Assembly: GCF_910591885.1 (NCBI RefSeq)
Contig: NC_063282.1
Coordinates: 7,866,001-7,930,000 of the forward strand
Direction: 5' to 3'
DNA length: 64,000 nucleotides
Source: Bombus terrestris
Lineage: Eukaryota > Arthropoda > Insecta > Hymenoptera > Apidae
In this document: piece by piece, positions 14,873 through 27,053 of the stretch
How the letters are laid out: each line of letters starts with the position of its first letter
Position numbering within the stretch: position 1 is the first letter of the stretch
Position numbers and translations under genes: made by a program
Notes under the pieces: model-generated
What the model was told of the DNA's origin: nothing
Database searches by the model: none
What the model saw: the letters and a program-made list of their open reading frames with translations, nothing else

Positions 14873-15300
14873 CTGTTTAAATTCCCAATCGTCCGTGTTC
14901 TGCGTAACAGAAACGCGCCTACACTACTTCGCGAGAATTGCAATAATTTCGAGATCTCGATCTTCGACACTAACGACACAGCGATACCGCTTTTATCTTC
15001 AAACTACGACACTGCCGATCGCGGCGCGAATTCGACCGCGATTTAAATCGCGCCACTTCGACATCGTTCAACACCAGTCGAATAATCAGCTGAAAGGGAA
15101 CAAGAATAAAAGGGATAGTAGTAGTAGTAAACGAAAGAAAACGAAAATGAACGAGATGAACCGATTTCCCACGAAAAACCACGACTCACGACACTGTCGG
15201 TTCGAGGTCGTCACGACGACTGGCGGAATTGTCGACAGAGAGCGACACGACAGCCCTCGGCCGGGTCAACGCATGCGCCCTTTACACCCTGTGCCCAACC
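14873..15300 (-). promoter_or_regulatory. CpG-rich block, candidate promoter and non-coding first exon
   Basis: This is one of the most CpG-rich stretches of the left flank. It contains GCATGCGC at 15271-15278, which matches the core of the NRF-1/Ewg promoter motif, and several CGCG-containing words. On the minus strand it reads leftward into TTAAACAG followed by GTGTGTG (donor at about 14872), consistent with a 5' untranslated exon ending at 14873. A 211-aa plus-strand frame spans the block but its composition is unlike a protein. No downstream exon is recognised, so the gene is unknown and may lie left of the window. Confidence 0.35.
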
Positions 15301-15750
15301 CTGTTTTTATAAGGACCACCCTTACGCTACGAATCTCCTTTCGAATACCTGCTTTCCTATTTTTTCATTCCTTTAATCCTTCCGGATTCAAGAATAAGAT
15401 TTATATTAAACCTCATATAAAATATATTTCAATATAAAATGGAATGTATATTCTATATTATATTCCAATGACAATCCTCATGATACGAATTTTCTTTCGC
15501 ATACTCACCACCCTATGTTTTCATCCCTTTAATCCTCCCGTGTACGCAACAGAAATCTTTGTTAATTATATAAAATATATTTCAACATAAAATGAAATGT
15601 GTATTCCATATACATGTATACACTGCAATGACGACCCTTACTCCACAACTCTTCTTTCGAATACCGGCCTTCCTTTTTTCTCACTGCCTTAGTCCTTCCC
15701 TAAAGACTACAATTATTATACAAATGCAAAATTTCGATACACATTATATT
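15300..15750. repeat. Degenerate tandem repeat, three units of about 160 bp
   Basis: A block containing TTCTTTCGAATAC..., a pyrimidine-rich stretch, a TTTAATCCTTCC-like segment and then an ATAAAATATATTTCAA-like segment recurs at about 15329, 15486 and 15648. The copies have diverged substantially. It is distinct in sequence from the repeats at 2.4 and 38.5 kb. Confidence 0.65.
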
Positions 15751-17194
15751 AAATAGGATGCATATTTATTTTAGCAAAATGGACTTATTTGACATTTTAA
15801 TTATATTTTACAACTATTCGCATCGACCATAGCCATTCCCATTACCCATGTTGAGCATATTTTATTAAATTAACATTAAATAATATTTAATCTTTTGTTT
15901 CGTACTCACGTGTGTATGTATGTATACGGTAATATTGTCTGCAAATGAGAATATTTGCTTTTGTGTAATTGGTGATTTTAATTAATAGAAAAAATAATTC
16001 CCATTGTTTGTTATAGTATCGTGGAATATTATGTAACAGAAAAATAATTTCTCCGATAGTTTTATTTCTAGTGACGTTGTTGCTTCGCTCGAAGACACAT
16101 ATCGTCCGTGGATAGCGTCACGATCGATTTAATTCATGAGAAGCAATATCGAGTAATGAGAACTCGATTCTTTATTTCGAGATTCCGTAAACCTAATTAA
16201 ATAATTTATGCATTCAAATTATTCTATATGTCCCTGAAACGTTTTAAAATCCATCTAATTCTTGAAAACTATCGTGAAAGGAAATCATTTTACATTAACC
16301 ATTAATAAAATCAACCAAATGCAATTAAATATTTTATTGTTATAATGTTAGATGAAAAGTAAAGAAGTTATTATTTGTAATGATTATAAATAATATTGCG
16401 ATGGTATAAAATTTTCTTGATAACTTTTAGGAATGAAATATTCATAGGAAATATTGTTAAGTAATAATTTAAACTACATAACATGAAGATTAAAGAATCG
16501 AATTAAATCATCTATATTTCTAAGCACTTTTAGAAATTAATTCTAATATAGATTGCGAGTCTACATGCAAATCCATATTTTTAGAAGTACAGATATAAAA
16601 TTTTAACTTGAATGAAAATTTTCTAATGGTAATACATATATATAAAATATATATATATATAAAGTAATACATATTCCTTATTTTGTATATTTTATATAAT
16701 TTTGTATTTGTGAACATTTCTGTATATTTTTTCATACTCACATCTGTCATAAATGCGCAAATATCCGCAGTTTACTAATAAATCATTAATAAAGTAATAA
16801 AAAAGAGAAAGAATTACTGTTGTTCATAATATAACATATATTAAAATCACAAACAAGGATATACATAGTCAATGATAAAATTTAATTCATAATTCAAATA
16901 CAGTTTGTATAAATATTTTTCCAACCGCCGCATATACCTATGTCGACACGATACTCTGCCGTACCGACGGTCGACCTTACCGCAGTTTAACTTTAACGTA
17001 TAATGCCTAGCATTCGTTTCTAAAGCACGGTACATTGCAATGCAATAACAGAAAGGTCCTCCGACGTAGGAATTAAATACGACATGATTACCCAAGAATG
17101 AAATTTCAAATATGGTCAATACCTTTTAAGTATACCTTTAAGAGTATAATAAATTGTATCTTATGCCACAATAATTTTTCGAGAATATATTATA
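15751..17194. other. AT-rich spacer, no gene seen
   Basis: Highly AT-rich, with an (AT)n tract at about 16637-16661. Short minus-strand frames of 76 and 90 aa lack any recognisable feature. Confidence 0.5.
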
Positions 17195-18070
17195 TGTCGG
17201 AGTGCCAGTAGGATTGGAGGTGTGGGCAGGCAACGAATCTTCACCAGTAGTAGCCATTGTCAAGGTATGATCCAGAGTTTATTGACACAAGTATGGAGAT
17301 GTGAGGTTTGACAAATAAACTGCGGCGGTTAGGTACTCGCGATGCGAATGACAATAGTCTTAGGTCCGATAACGAATCTGCGGTCAACGGGACTCTTTTA
17401 CTCTTTACTCGTCGGCAAAGCCTAGGTGGTACTCTCAGTTAGCACGCGAAGTAAGCACTCTACCGAAATGATACCTTAGTCGATGAAATCGTACTCGAAG
17501 CTCTCACGGTGACGCTGTTTAGGAAAACTGCTCCACTCTCTAGCGGCACCAGGTCTTTTATATTCGTGGAGACAAGTCTTCGTTTGGAGAGTGAGGGAAA
17601 TTGCCGTTATTGTTAATTGGTCAGTCTTCGGAAGTGTCATTCGCCGAAAAGACAGTTTGCCTATTTTCGTTAATTAAGGTTTAAGGTTTATGACGGGTCA
17701 TTAGGCTGGCTGCAGATGTTTTGCGAATATGTCTCGACAACCGGCAATCGACCTACCCATAGAATAGGGTTTGCTTATGACGAGCAACGAGACAGAAACC
17801 GTTAGTATGCTTACTGTCGAGTACCGTTACAACTATTTCTTTTTATGGAAGGCTATAGACATTTTCATGACTTTGTTGAAAAAATGTTCGTCCCTTGACC
17901 GCGGCGACGTTCACCTCGAACCCAAACTCATTCTCATAGATTGCAGGCAATTACAATCGGGCTGAAGGACGATGATTGTTTAACTACGGCTATGGTGGAA
18001 TCCAAACTACAATATTAGGGGTTTTTCCCCGGTTTCGAGGGAAGGCTCCGGTGTCTCTCCATCTCCGACA
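17195..18070 (-). mobile_element. Solo LTR, 876 bp, Gypsy-like TGTCGG/CCGACA family
   Basis: The element starts TGTCGG and ends CCGACA, and is flanked on both sides by TATA, a 4-bp target duplication typical of Ty3/Gypsy insertions. On the minus strand it begins TGTCGGAGATG, the same start as the LTRs at 47.6, 61.2 and 63.4 kb. It also shares internal words with them, such as the ACGAATC...CGGTCAACGGG segment near 17368-17392. It is much longer than those LTRs (about 500 bp), so it belongs to a related subfamily. An AATAAA on the minus strand lies near 17278. No internal coding region is present. Confidence 0.75.
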
Positions 18071-18285
18071 TATATTTGTTTAAAAGACCTGTCAACCATA
18101 ATTAAAAATATTATATAAAATATAAATACCTTCATTTAGATATGAAATATATGAAATATTAATGCATTAGTGCATTTTAAATTTTGATATGCTTGATTTT
18201 AATGCTGTTAATAACTTACAGTCAATTAGAAGTAGTAAGAAAGAGAAGAGATGTAGGAAATGAAACAAGATCCGTACAGAAACAC

Positions 18286-18291
18286 TTTATT
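18286..18291 (-). promoter_or_regulatory. AATAAA poly(A) signal overlapping the GatA stop
   Basis: On the minus strand the GatA coding end reads LLQ-stop as ...CAATAAAG, so AATAAA overlaps the TAA stop codon. If used, the GatA 3'UTR would be only about 15-30 nt. No other AATAAA was noted immediately downstream. Confidence 0.6.
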
Positions 18292-19898
18292 GTAACAGAG
18301 ATAGATCCTTCAATTCAAGTTTAGGAAACTGCACTCTCTGTTCAATCCATTTTGCTACAGTAAGAAGTTCTTTCTCTTTCAAAGGAGGTCCCATAAGTTG
18401 TAGAGATAATGGTAAACCACTCTTAGATAGTTTAATTGGCACATTAAGTGCTGGTATACCTGCCATATTAGCAGGTTGAGTACAATAATCTTGAATTAAA
18501 CACTGTGCCTGGTTATCCATTGAAATAAAATCATTATAGATGGGAGCTTCTGTTAAAGTGGTAGGAGTGAGTAAGAGATCAATATTGTTATTCCATACTG
18601 CATCAAAATCTTCTGAGATTAATCTTCTTATTTTCATTGCTTTCACATAATATTCTTCGTAGTTTTCATTTAATAAAAAATAATTCCCGACTAAAATACG
18701 TTCTTTAACTATTTTACCAAACCCTTCAGATCTTGTCTTTTTATACATATTATGCACAGAACTCCATTCATCTGATCTGTAACCATACTCCATACCATCA
18801 TAACAAGCAAGATTACTAGCAACATCACAACGATTTAAAATTGTGTAACACATTATAGAATAGTTAGTATGTGGCAATGATACTGTGGAAAGCGATGCTC
18901 CACCTTCACTTAAGTATTGAGAGATTTCATCCCAACATTCTTGTACCTCTGGGCTTAGGTTTTTCTCTTTATATTCTTTTGGTATTCCAATTCTAATATT
19001 ATTAATATTTATTGTGTCTGGTATGTCAAATGGTACATATTCTTTTCGTAAACAAGTAGAATCAAACTCATCTGGACCAGCTATAGTATTTAAAACTAAC
19101 ACAGCATCATCAACATTTCTTGTAAGAATACCAGGTACATCCATTGAATTTACAAGAGGAATAAGTCCATAGCGTGACACCAAGCCATAAGTAGGTTTTA
19201 ATCCAATTAAACCACAATAAGATGCTGGGTTTCGAGTTGAACCTCCAGTATCTGAACCAATAGCAGCATAACAAGTTCCAGTTATAACAGCCACTGCAGA
19301 ACCACCACTGCTACCACCTAAAATAAAATTCTTATAAAATATTTGATGAAAGACTTTAACCATATATACCTGCTATATGCCAGGAATCTGCATTTTTATT
19401 CTGTTCTGTATGTTCCTTCATTTGATTATTGCAAGAATAAAATTTTGGAAGTAAATCTGAGTTCCATAAGTTTTTTGTTGCTCCATAATATGAGTCAATA
19501 GTTCCAGAACCCATAGCAAATTCATCGAGATTAGTTTTACCAATTAACACTGCTCCAGCATCTTTTAAACGTTGATACACAGTGGCATCGTAGGTGGGAA
19601 TAAAATTTGACAGCATCTTTGATGCGCAAGTTGTTAGATGACCTTTTGTACAATAATTATCTTTAATCGCAATGGGAATTCCATCGAGTTTTCCCAATAA
19701 GCTACGATCTTTTTGCCGTAAATCTGAGTTTTCGGCATGTTTCTTTGCTATTTTATCGGTAATAGTAATATAAGCATTTAAAGGTTTAATAGCCGATGCA
19801 ACTTTAATAGCTGCTTTTATAACATCAGAAGGTCCCACATCACCAGCATTTATCTTTTGACTTACTTCACTTATTGATGTAGTCAGTAATTTATTCAT
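18287..19898 (-). CDS. GatA: Glutamyl-tRNA(Gln) amidotransferase subunit A, mitochondrial
   Basis: GatA (QRSL1 in mammals) is the amidase subunit of mitochondrial GatCAB. It releases ammonia from glutamine so that Glu-tRNA(Gln) can become Gln-tRNA(Gln). The CDS is complement(18287..19317, 19370..19898), two exons around a 52-bp intron, encoding 519 aa; the human protein is of similar length. The splice falls inside the signature: HIAG ends exon 1 and GSSGGSAVAV opens exon 2. The amidase-signature triad is intact by position: Lys79 (IPIAIKDNY), cis-Ser179 (GGSSGGS) and nucleophile Ser203 (GSDTGGS, 24 residues later). No long mitochondrial presequence is obvious. The start is the first ATG, just before LLTTSISEV. 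It is divergent from eIF3b. Confidence 0.95.
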
Positions 19899-19925
19899 AT
19901 TTTCCTAATAATGTAACCAAACAAT

Positions 19926-19926
19926 G

Positions 19927-19959
<33 letters not shown>

Positions 19960-19964
19960 CATAT
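19926..19964. repeat. (AT)n microsatellite
   Basis: About 19 AT units with single C interruptions (ATAC), upstream of GatA. Confidence 0.85.
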
Positions 19965-20172
19965 GACATAACCTCAATTCATTTACCGGTAAGAAATAAT
20001 TTTAAATAAATTGCTATAGAAAAGACGATATTGATGCTTAAGAAATTAGTTAAAATAGTATCAAATTTTGAACTACCTCAAAAATTCATCGGAATTAGGC
20101 TAGTAATGCAATAATATTAATTAAAAGTCACATGGTAAACATATGAACTGTTTAGAACGTGTGTTACGTGAC

Positions 20173-20174
<2 letters not shown>

Positions 20175-20206
<32 letters not shown>
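20175..20206. repeat. (AT)n microsatellite
   Basis: About 16 uninterrupted AT units in the GatA/eIF3b divergent spacer; likely length-polymorphic. Confidence 0.85.
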
Positions 20207-20211
<5 letters not shown>

Positions 20212-21050
20212 ACAATAAATAATTTATAACATAACTTTGAATTTAAATTTATTGTTATGTTTATATTAATTCTTAGTGGTTTTTTTAATAATTGCGCAAT
20301 AATAATTACAATTTTCTTGCAATAATGAGAAAAAAAGTCAACAACTAAAACAAGATGGTTTATTATTACACTATTATTACACTATTTTCTCATTTGAAAA
20401 TACTGCACATAATTCAAATATGTAAATCAAATTGTGAAATCAAGTGAAATAGATTCATTTATATTCTGGTATTATTTTATGAATTGTATTTACTACATTC
20501 GAAAATACAGAAATTATAGGACGTTTTTAAATATCTTCAAAAAGTAAAAGAATATGACTTTTTTATTGATAAATTTATTTATTGATTTGATATACTAAAT
20601 CCCTTTATGTATATGATTATGGCTTATGAAGATAGTTATAATCATAATCATGTCAGAATGGACAACATATAGCATCAAAACTTGTAGTTATGAAACCTTA
20701 TGATATTCCTAACTTCCACTTTCAAAATATCTATATACGTATCTCTAAATATTTTATTTTTTAAATTAAATTAAAATATCTTATTTCCTTTTATTATAAA
20801 TTTTTTGCATTATTCAATGATTTATCCAATTGTCTAATCAACATATTTCTGCTAATACGTATGTAGAGCAATTTGTGTAAATAAAATTAATACTTCGAAT
20901 AAATGAAATAGATATAAAAATAAAAAAGGATTGGTCAATTTTATCCACTAAGAAATGGGTGCACATGTTTGACCACTTCCATCATTCAAATGTTGCGTTG
21001 AACTCGCTGCCATTTCCACTTGATTCTCTGTACGTTCAGAGGTTTCCAAG

Positions 21051-24000
21051 ATGGCGAAGAAAACGTTAGCAGATAAAACACTTCAAAACGAAGATAATGT
21101 TAAAAATAATGATGATATATTTAACGACGATGAAGAGCCAAATTTCAGCGATCCTGAAGGATTTGTGGACGATATTACCGACGAAGGTAAACAAAACTTA
21201 TCCTCAATGAATTTTCATCAATAGAAGCTATGCCAGGACGTTTGAAAGCATGGCTACGTATAATCGCAAATGTGGCATGCATACCTAACCTAAAACGCCA
21301 CGAGTGTTTCATACTTTGTATTAAATATTACTTCATAACTTATATTGAATATAATTTTGTTCAACTTTTTTTCTGTTTAATATTTTTATTTGCAGAACTC
21401 CTTGGTGATATCTTGAAGCAAAAACCATCAGAGACAGATGGAGTGGAATCCGTAATCGTCGTTGATGGAGTTCCCCAGGTTGAACCAGAAAGATTAGAAA
21501 AACTTCAATCCGTCATTAGCAAAGTCTTAGGAAAATTTGGCACAATAGTGAATCAATATTATCCCAAAAATGAAAATGGATATACAAAAGGGTGTGTACT
21601 AATGACCTATATATTATCCTTATGCTTAAGAAATTATTTAAATGTTATTGTATTAACTATATATTTTTCATTTCAGGTACATATTTCTAGAATATAATAA
21701 TCCTCTTAATGCTTTAGCAGCTGCCCAATCTGTAAATAATTACAAAATTGACAAGCAACATACGTTCAAAGTAAATTTGTTTACCGATTTTAAGAAATTT
21801 GAAGAAATTGCAGATGAATGGGAACCTCCAAAACCACAAGAATTTAAAGCTGCAGCAGATTTACATTATTATCTTTTAGAACCAGATGCTTATGACCAAT
21901 TTTGTGTACTTTGTGGTAATGGTCCTTCTGTTACTGTTCAAGTCTGGCAGAATTCTGCTCCTGAACCAACATTGCTTGAAGAACGTTCTGTAAGTTATTA
22001 TATTTTATTCATTTTAATTGATCACTTATTGAGTACTAAATTTTTATATTTTCTGTAGCGTTGGACTGAGACGTATGTTAAATGGTCTCCATTGGGCACA
22101 TATTTAGCAACATTTCACAAATTGGGTGTTGCATTATGGGGTGGTCCTCAATTTTTACAACAAGCCAGATTCAGTCAGAAGGGTGTTGAATGTATTGACT
22201 TCTCTCCTTGCGAACGTTACTTAGTAACATACACTCCGCGAACTGATCTTGGTTCAGATCAGAAACGACTAGTAATTTGGGACATTCTTACTGGACAAGA
22301 AAAACGTGCGTTTTTCGCAGATGGTTCTTCAGTATGGCCTATTTTCCGCTGGTCGCATGATGATAAATATCTTGCTCGTATGGGGGAAGATGTTTTGAGT
22401 GTATATGAAACACCAGTATGTTCCTTTCTTTAATGTTATAAATAGCATTATGTTTCAGCATGTTTGGGTTTTAGTAACCTCATTATAAATGTTGCAGTCA
22501 TTTGGATTATTGGATAAGAAAAGTATAAAAATTCCCGGTATCAGAGATTTTAGTTGGTCTCCCACAGATAACGTTCTTGCTTACTGGGTACCAGAAGATA
22601 AAGATGTTCCAGCTAGAGTCACTCTTCTCGAAATTCCAAAGTAATACATTTTTAATATTTTTTACTATATTTCATATTTCATAAATTATTTAAATTATAA
22701 GTTGTAATACATATTTTTAGCCGAAATGAAATTCGTAACAAGAACTTGTTTAATGTAGCTGATTGTAAAATTTTTTGGCAAAAGTCAGGAGATTATCTCT
22801 GTGTAAAAGTCGACCGTTTTGCCAAACGCAAAGAGAAAACAGAACAGAAATATACGGTATTTGTTAAATTAGTTATTGAATCCATTAAAATGTATGTAGC
22901 ATGCATATAACTTTATGTTTATTAACAGGGTATGTCTTATAACTTTGAAATCTTTCATATGAGGGAAAAGCAAATTCCAGTCGATAGTGTAGAAATAAAA
23001 GAACCAATCCATGCTTTTGCTTGGGAACCTGTTGGAAGCAAATTTGCTATTATTCACGGAGAGATTCCAAGCGTAAACGTTAGCTTTTATGAAGTACGAT
23101 ACGGTCATCAACCAGCCCTTCTTAGTAAGTTTGTAACAATTACCCCATAAATTTCAATATTACCATGGTATTATGTACATAAATATTCATTGTACTCAGA
23201 AAAATTAGAGAAGAAGGCTTGTAATCATCTATTTTGGTCGCCATCTGGACAATTTATTGTTCTTGCTGGATTGACAACCATGGCAGGGGCTTTGGAATTC
23301 ATTGATACTAACGATTTTACTATCATGAATTCAACTGACCATTATCAAACTTCAGATGTCGAATGGGATCCTACTGGACGGTAAGAATTTATTCTTATAT
23401 ATTTATATATAAAATATTTCATAAATATATATTTTTTAATATAACAATTATATAAATATATATTTCATTATAGGTATGTAGTAACAGCAGTTTCGAGTTG
23501 GAAAACTAGCGTAGATAATGGATACTGGATATGGACATTCCAAGGACGTATCTTAAAAAGAGTTAATCTTAATCAGTTCAATCAATTATTATGGAGACCG
23601 AGGCCACCAACGTTATTAACACCAGAACAAATTAAGGAAATTAAGAAAAATTTAAAGAAATATTCTGCACAATTTGAAAGCAAAGATCGTATGCGACTGA
23701 CGCGCGCCTCGAAGGTACTTATATCATATTGCATCGATATATGTTTAATATAAACTATGCATTTACTAACAAAATTATTTTTTAGGAATTAATCGAAAAA
23801 CGCTGCGCAGCGATGAAAGCATTTGAAGAATATCGTTCAAAACGTATACAAGAATGGAATAACCAAAAGAAACGACGTTTAGAATTACGTAATGGTTTGT
23901 ATTGTAATAAATTTCTTTTTTGGAATTTAAAAGTGAGGTATCTTATACAATGCTAAACTCTTTTTCAGCTATCGACACCGACGAATTAGATTCTGATTCA

Positions 24001-24069
24001 AAGAATGTAGAAGAAGAAGTAATAGAATTTTTCGTCAAAGAAGAAACATTCATCATCGACGAGAAATAA
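21051..24069 (+). CDS. eIF3b: Eukaryotic translation initiation factor 3 subunit B
   Basis: eIF3b is a core scaffold of the eIF3 complex on the 40S subunit in cap-dependent initiation. I resolve eleven exons: 21051..21186, 21396..21591, 21677..21989, 22059..22415, 22498..22640, 22721..22856, 22929..23124, 23200..23380, 23474..23714, 23786..23894, 23969..24069. They give 2109 nt and 702 aa with all phases consistent and GT/AG borders. The N-terminus is acidic. An RRM follows from about residue 64 (SVIVVDGVPQ through GYIFLEY). Then comes the WD-like beta-propeller (WSPLGTYLATFH, WDILTGQEKR, FWSPSGQFIVLAGL), and a charged helical C-terminus ends DEK. The start ATG sits in CCAAGATGGCG. It is divergent from GatA and convergent with PGS1. 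Confidence 0.96.
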
Positions 24070-24664
24070 AACTGTGTGGAAGAAGTTTTCATCTCTGCCA
24101 TTTTTGGAAATCTCTAGTGCAAAACCAATTCAGTCATTTGTGAAAAGTGTCATCGAAGTAATTATCTTCCAGAGCCACATAAATTGTGGCTCACAATAGT
24201 AGACTGAAATGACTATTTTAAGTGGTTATGAACAGTTTTTCTTATACTATTTCTGCACCTTAATTGGAATTTCTTCCACTTTCCCGACGTTACGTATGAA
24301 ACGTCGTAAACGTAGTACCATAAAGTTTTATCATGTTCCATACAGGATAGTATGTCATTCAACAAATAATTATTATCAATATAAACATATATGACGTACT
24401 TTTTTATTTATCAAACCCATATAGCTCGATTTATTCAGTTTCATATATTTATAAATAGAAAGAGATCTATTAATTTATATATTTTTCATAATTTAGACAC
24501 GATGTAAATGATAAATGAAGAAAATTTTGTAAATTAATAACATAAATTTTAATATTCTGTTTTATAGTTTTAATTCATATGATTATTTGTATTAGAAAAC
24601 GATCGCCACCGGTCTACGAATTATGACTTAGATTATAAATAGTAAACATTAAACAGACATAATA
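24070..24664. other. Convergent spacer between eIF3b and PGS1
   Basis: The 595 bp between the two stop codons hold both 3'UTRs. An AATAAA directly overlaps the eIF3b stop (GAAATAAAAC), but the AT-richness makes further signals possible. The only clear structure is the hairpin at 24172-24192. Confidence 0.5.
24172..24192 (+). other. Perfect 8-bp stem hairpin in the eIF3b 3' region
   Basis: GAGCCACA, a five-base loop, then TGTGGCTC form a perfect stem of fairly high GC content in AT-rich sequence, about 100 nt after the eIF3b stop. Its role is unknown; it could be an RNA structural element in the 3'UTR. Confidence 0.55.
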
Positions 24665-27053
24665 CTAAAAATAATATCGAAACAGAACAACGACAGCACA
24701 TACCCAACTCGGAGGAATTCTATCCCGTTCAAAAAATGTTTTATTTGTTACACGTTTTGCACATGAAAACAAACGTTCATGCTCTCTTTGTAATTCATTT
24801 TGTAAGTTTCTATTCTTGGTTACAATAGTAATTTGAGTTTCCAAGTCTTTGTTGACAGATCTGTAACCTAGGATTAATTTTTTCTATTATTTTAAAATTA
24901 ATTTCTTTTTAAATTTTAGATCTTACCAAAATTAGGGGATCCAATAAGCGTGAGACAAGGCTTTTCTTGTTCTGGTAAAGAATACCAAAGTCCTTTAGCA
25001 TGATACGTCCATCCTGGCCTAATAAATTCCCACAAAATTACTCTATTCTGTTGTCCTAACTTGTTACAGTATTTAACAAATGCTTCCTCTATTTTTGTGT
25101 ATGCTGCCGGAATGCAACCAGCAATGCCTTTTGCAGCTAAATATGATGTGTGACATTAGTTTAAAAAGTAAATAATTTTCACTCAGTTGTGTTTACAACA
25201 TAAACTTACTAAAGAAACCATTAGCAGTCGGATGTGCTGTCAACAAATGACATGTTCCTTGACAGTGTTTAAGCAATGCTTCACTGTACTCTGAAGTTAA
25301 GTTAAAGTAACCAGTTGCTAATTTGAGTGTTGTACCTGGCGGAGCTGTCTGTAAAAGTTTCAATGTTATCTGGCTATCATGATAAATGTTTAATTGACCC
25401 ATCTGTACCGAAGGAAAAATCCAAGTATCTACATCTAAATCTTTCGCTATAAAAACAACCGTACTTATGCTTCAATCTTGTTGAGTTATGTTTTTATAAA
25501 TATATATTGATAAAGAGTACATATGTACCTATTTTTTCAGGATTAGAATATTCTTCTAATTCTCTCTGGAACAAAGCTTTCACACTATGTGCAGCTTTTT
25601 CAATGAATGTAATAGGATCCTTAAGAGGATTGACTTTCATAGCAGGATTTAATACTGTATTTCCATCAGGTTTAAGTACAAAACTAAATTCTCCCACTCT
25701 TTGGACTAGCTCATCATAAAAATCACAAAGCTCTTCACAATCTTCAATCACAAAATAACGATCTTGTCTATTTGTAAAATAGTCATTGCTAAGGTTAGCA
25801 CTAAAAAATATATTTATTTATAACTATTTGCTTAAATAACCACATAAAATTAGATATTTAACTATTTACCCACTAATTATTATGTCATTGTCTATCATGT
25901 ACAATTTCATATGTTGTAATCCTATCAATTCATTAAAACGATCTGGTGTAATCATTTTTAAGAACCCACGAAGTTTTGGAGTATGATACAAGAAAATCTG
26001 ACAACAATGACCATGTTTTCCATTAAGTAATGGTTCCAACATTTTACGAGAATTTAATTTACCTCTAGATCCCCTCATAAAATCTATCAAAATTTTAACT
26101 TCAACATTACCATTACTTGTAATTAAAGCTTCATTTACAGCATTTACCTAATAATAAAAATATTATTATTTATCATGTTAAAGCTTTAAATGCTTAGATC
26201 TTAGAATATGCTTACTAAATTAGATTCTAATTTTCCTGTGCCTAAATATAATGATGCAAATGTTATCCTCTTCCTTGCATTTTTACACTTTTGTACAAGA
26301 GTGGAATAAAATACACTTGGTTCATGAATTATTTTAATCTGAAAATACAAAACTATGGTTAAGTGCATTCTGAATTCTTTCTGAACTAAATATTTTTTAC
26401 ATCTACCTTAGATCCATTTATGGCAAAGCAAGGAGCATTTTTATATAACCATGTTAATGTATAAAATTCAGATTGAATTGTTTCAAATTCTATATCTTTC
26501 TCTTCAGCAGTCATAGTAATTGATGTAATATCATTTACTACAGGTGAGGAAGAAAATTTTAATTCTGATTGACCAGAAATAAATAGTTTCCTTGTATGAA
26601 ACCTGAAATTTTATATTAAAAAATATCATGTATAAATACATGTTAATAATCATAAATGTAGAAATAAATATAACAATAAAATATTGGTAGGAAAATTATG
26701 AAAACTGCATTAGTTTCATTCATTAAAATTCAAGTCCAAAGTCAAATAACCCACATGATATTTCTTCATTATACGTACATATAACACGATTTACGTATCG
26801 AAAAATGAATATCATTAAATTAATTTCCCAATGCAACTTTTATTTCGAATTTTTATTTTTTGTAAATATGTAAATATCAAATTCATCGTATGTCAAATTA
26901 CATGTGACGAATATCCTTGTGTCAAATCAGCAAACATAGGTTAATCTACCTTTATTTGCTTTGAAAAGAATGAAATTTGATAGGACATCGATATTGGTTG
27001 GATTTTTTATATTCTACTCACCGCTTTACAGCTTTCAAAATTACGTTATGCAT
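24665..27053 (-). CDS. PGS1: CDP-diacylglycerol-glycerol-3-phosphate 3-phosphatidyltransferase (PGP synthase), mitochondrial
   Basis: PGS1 makes phosphatidylglycerophosphate from CDP-diacylglycerol and glycerol-3-phosphate, the committed step to cardiolipin in mitochondria. Eight exons: complement(24665..24867, 24927..25136, 25210..25446, 25529..25800, 25870..26147, 26216..26338, 26407..26602, 27022..27053), 1551 nt and 516 aa, phases consistent. The N-terminus is basic (KAVKRFHTRKLF), fitting a mitochondrial signal. It belongs to the phospholipase-D superfamily. The first HKD motif is complete (His196, Lys198, Asp203; HMKLYMID, then ISGANLSNDYF). The second keeps HAKGLW at His425/Lys427 without a matching Asp, followed by LIGSPNFGYRS, as in other PGS1 proteins. 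The start is the only in-frame ATG before an upstream stop. The first intron is about 420 bp, the others 60-80 bp. It is divergent from endophilin-B. Confidence 0.94.

Larger units (their letters stand above)
19899..21050. promoter_or_regulatory. Shared divergent upstream region of GatA and eIF3b
   Basis: The 1.15-kb space between two divergent start codons must hold both promoters. It is AT-rich, with two (AT)n runs (19926-19964 and 20175-20206). GC content rises only in the last 100 bp before the eIF3b ATG, which suggests the eIF3b promoter is compact. I saw no further gene. Confidence 0.5.

Noticed and set aside
14802..15437. 211-aa plus-strand open frame
   Set aside because: It spans a CpG-rich block and then a tandem repeat, has no domain-like composition, and an opposing frame is also open. 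A promoter or first-exon explanation fits better.
21230..21395. Upstream part of the frame that overlaps eIF3b exon 2
   Set aside because: It is intron 1 read through in frame; the GT/AG borders at 21187 and 21395 restore the conserved eIF3b sequence.
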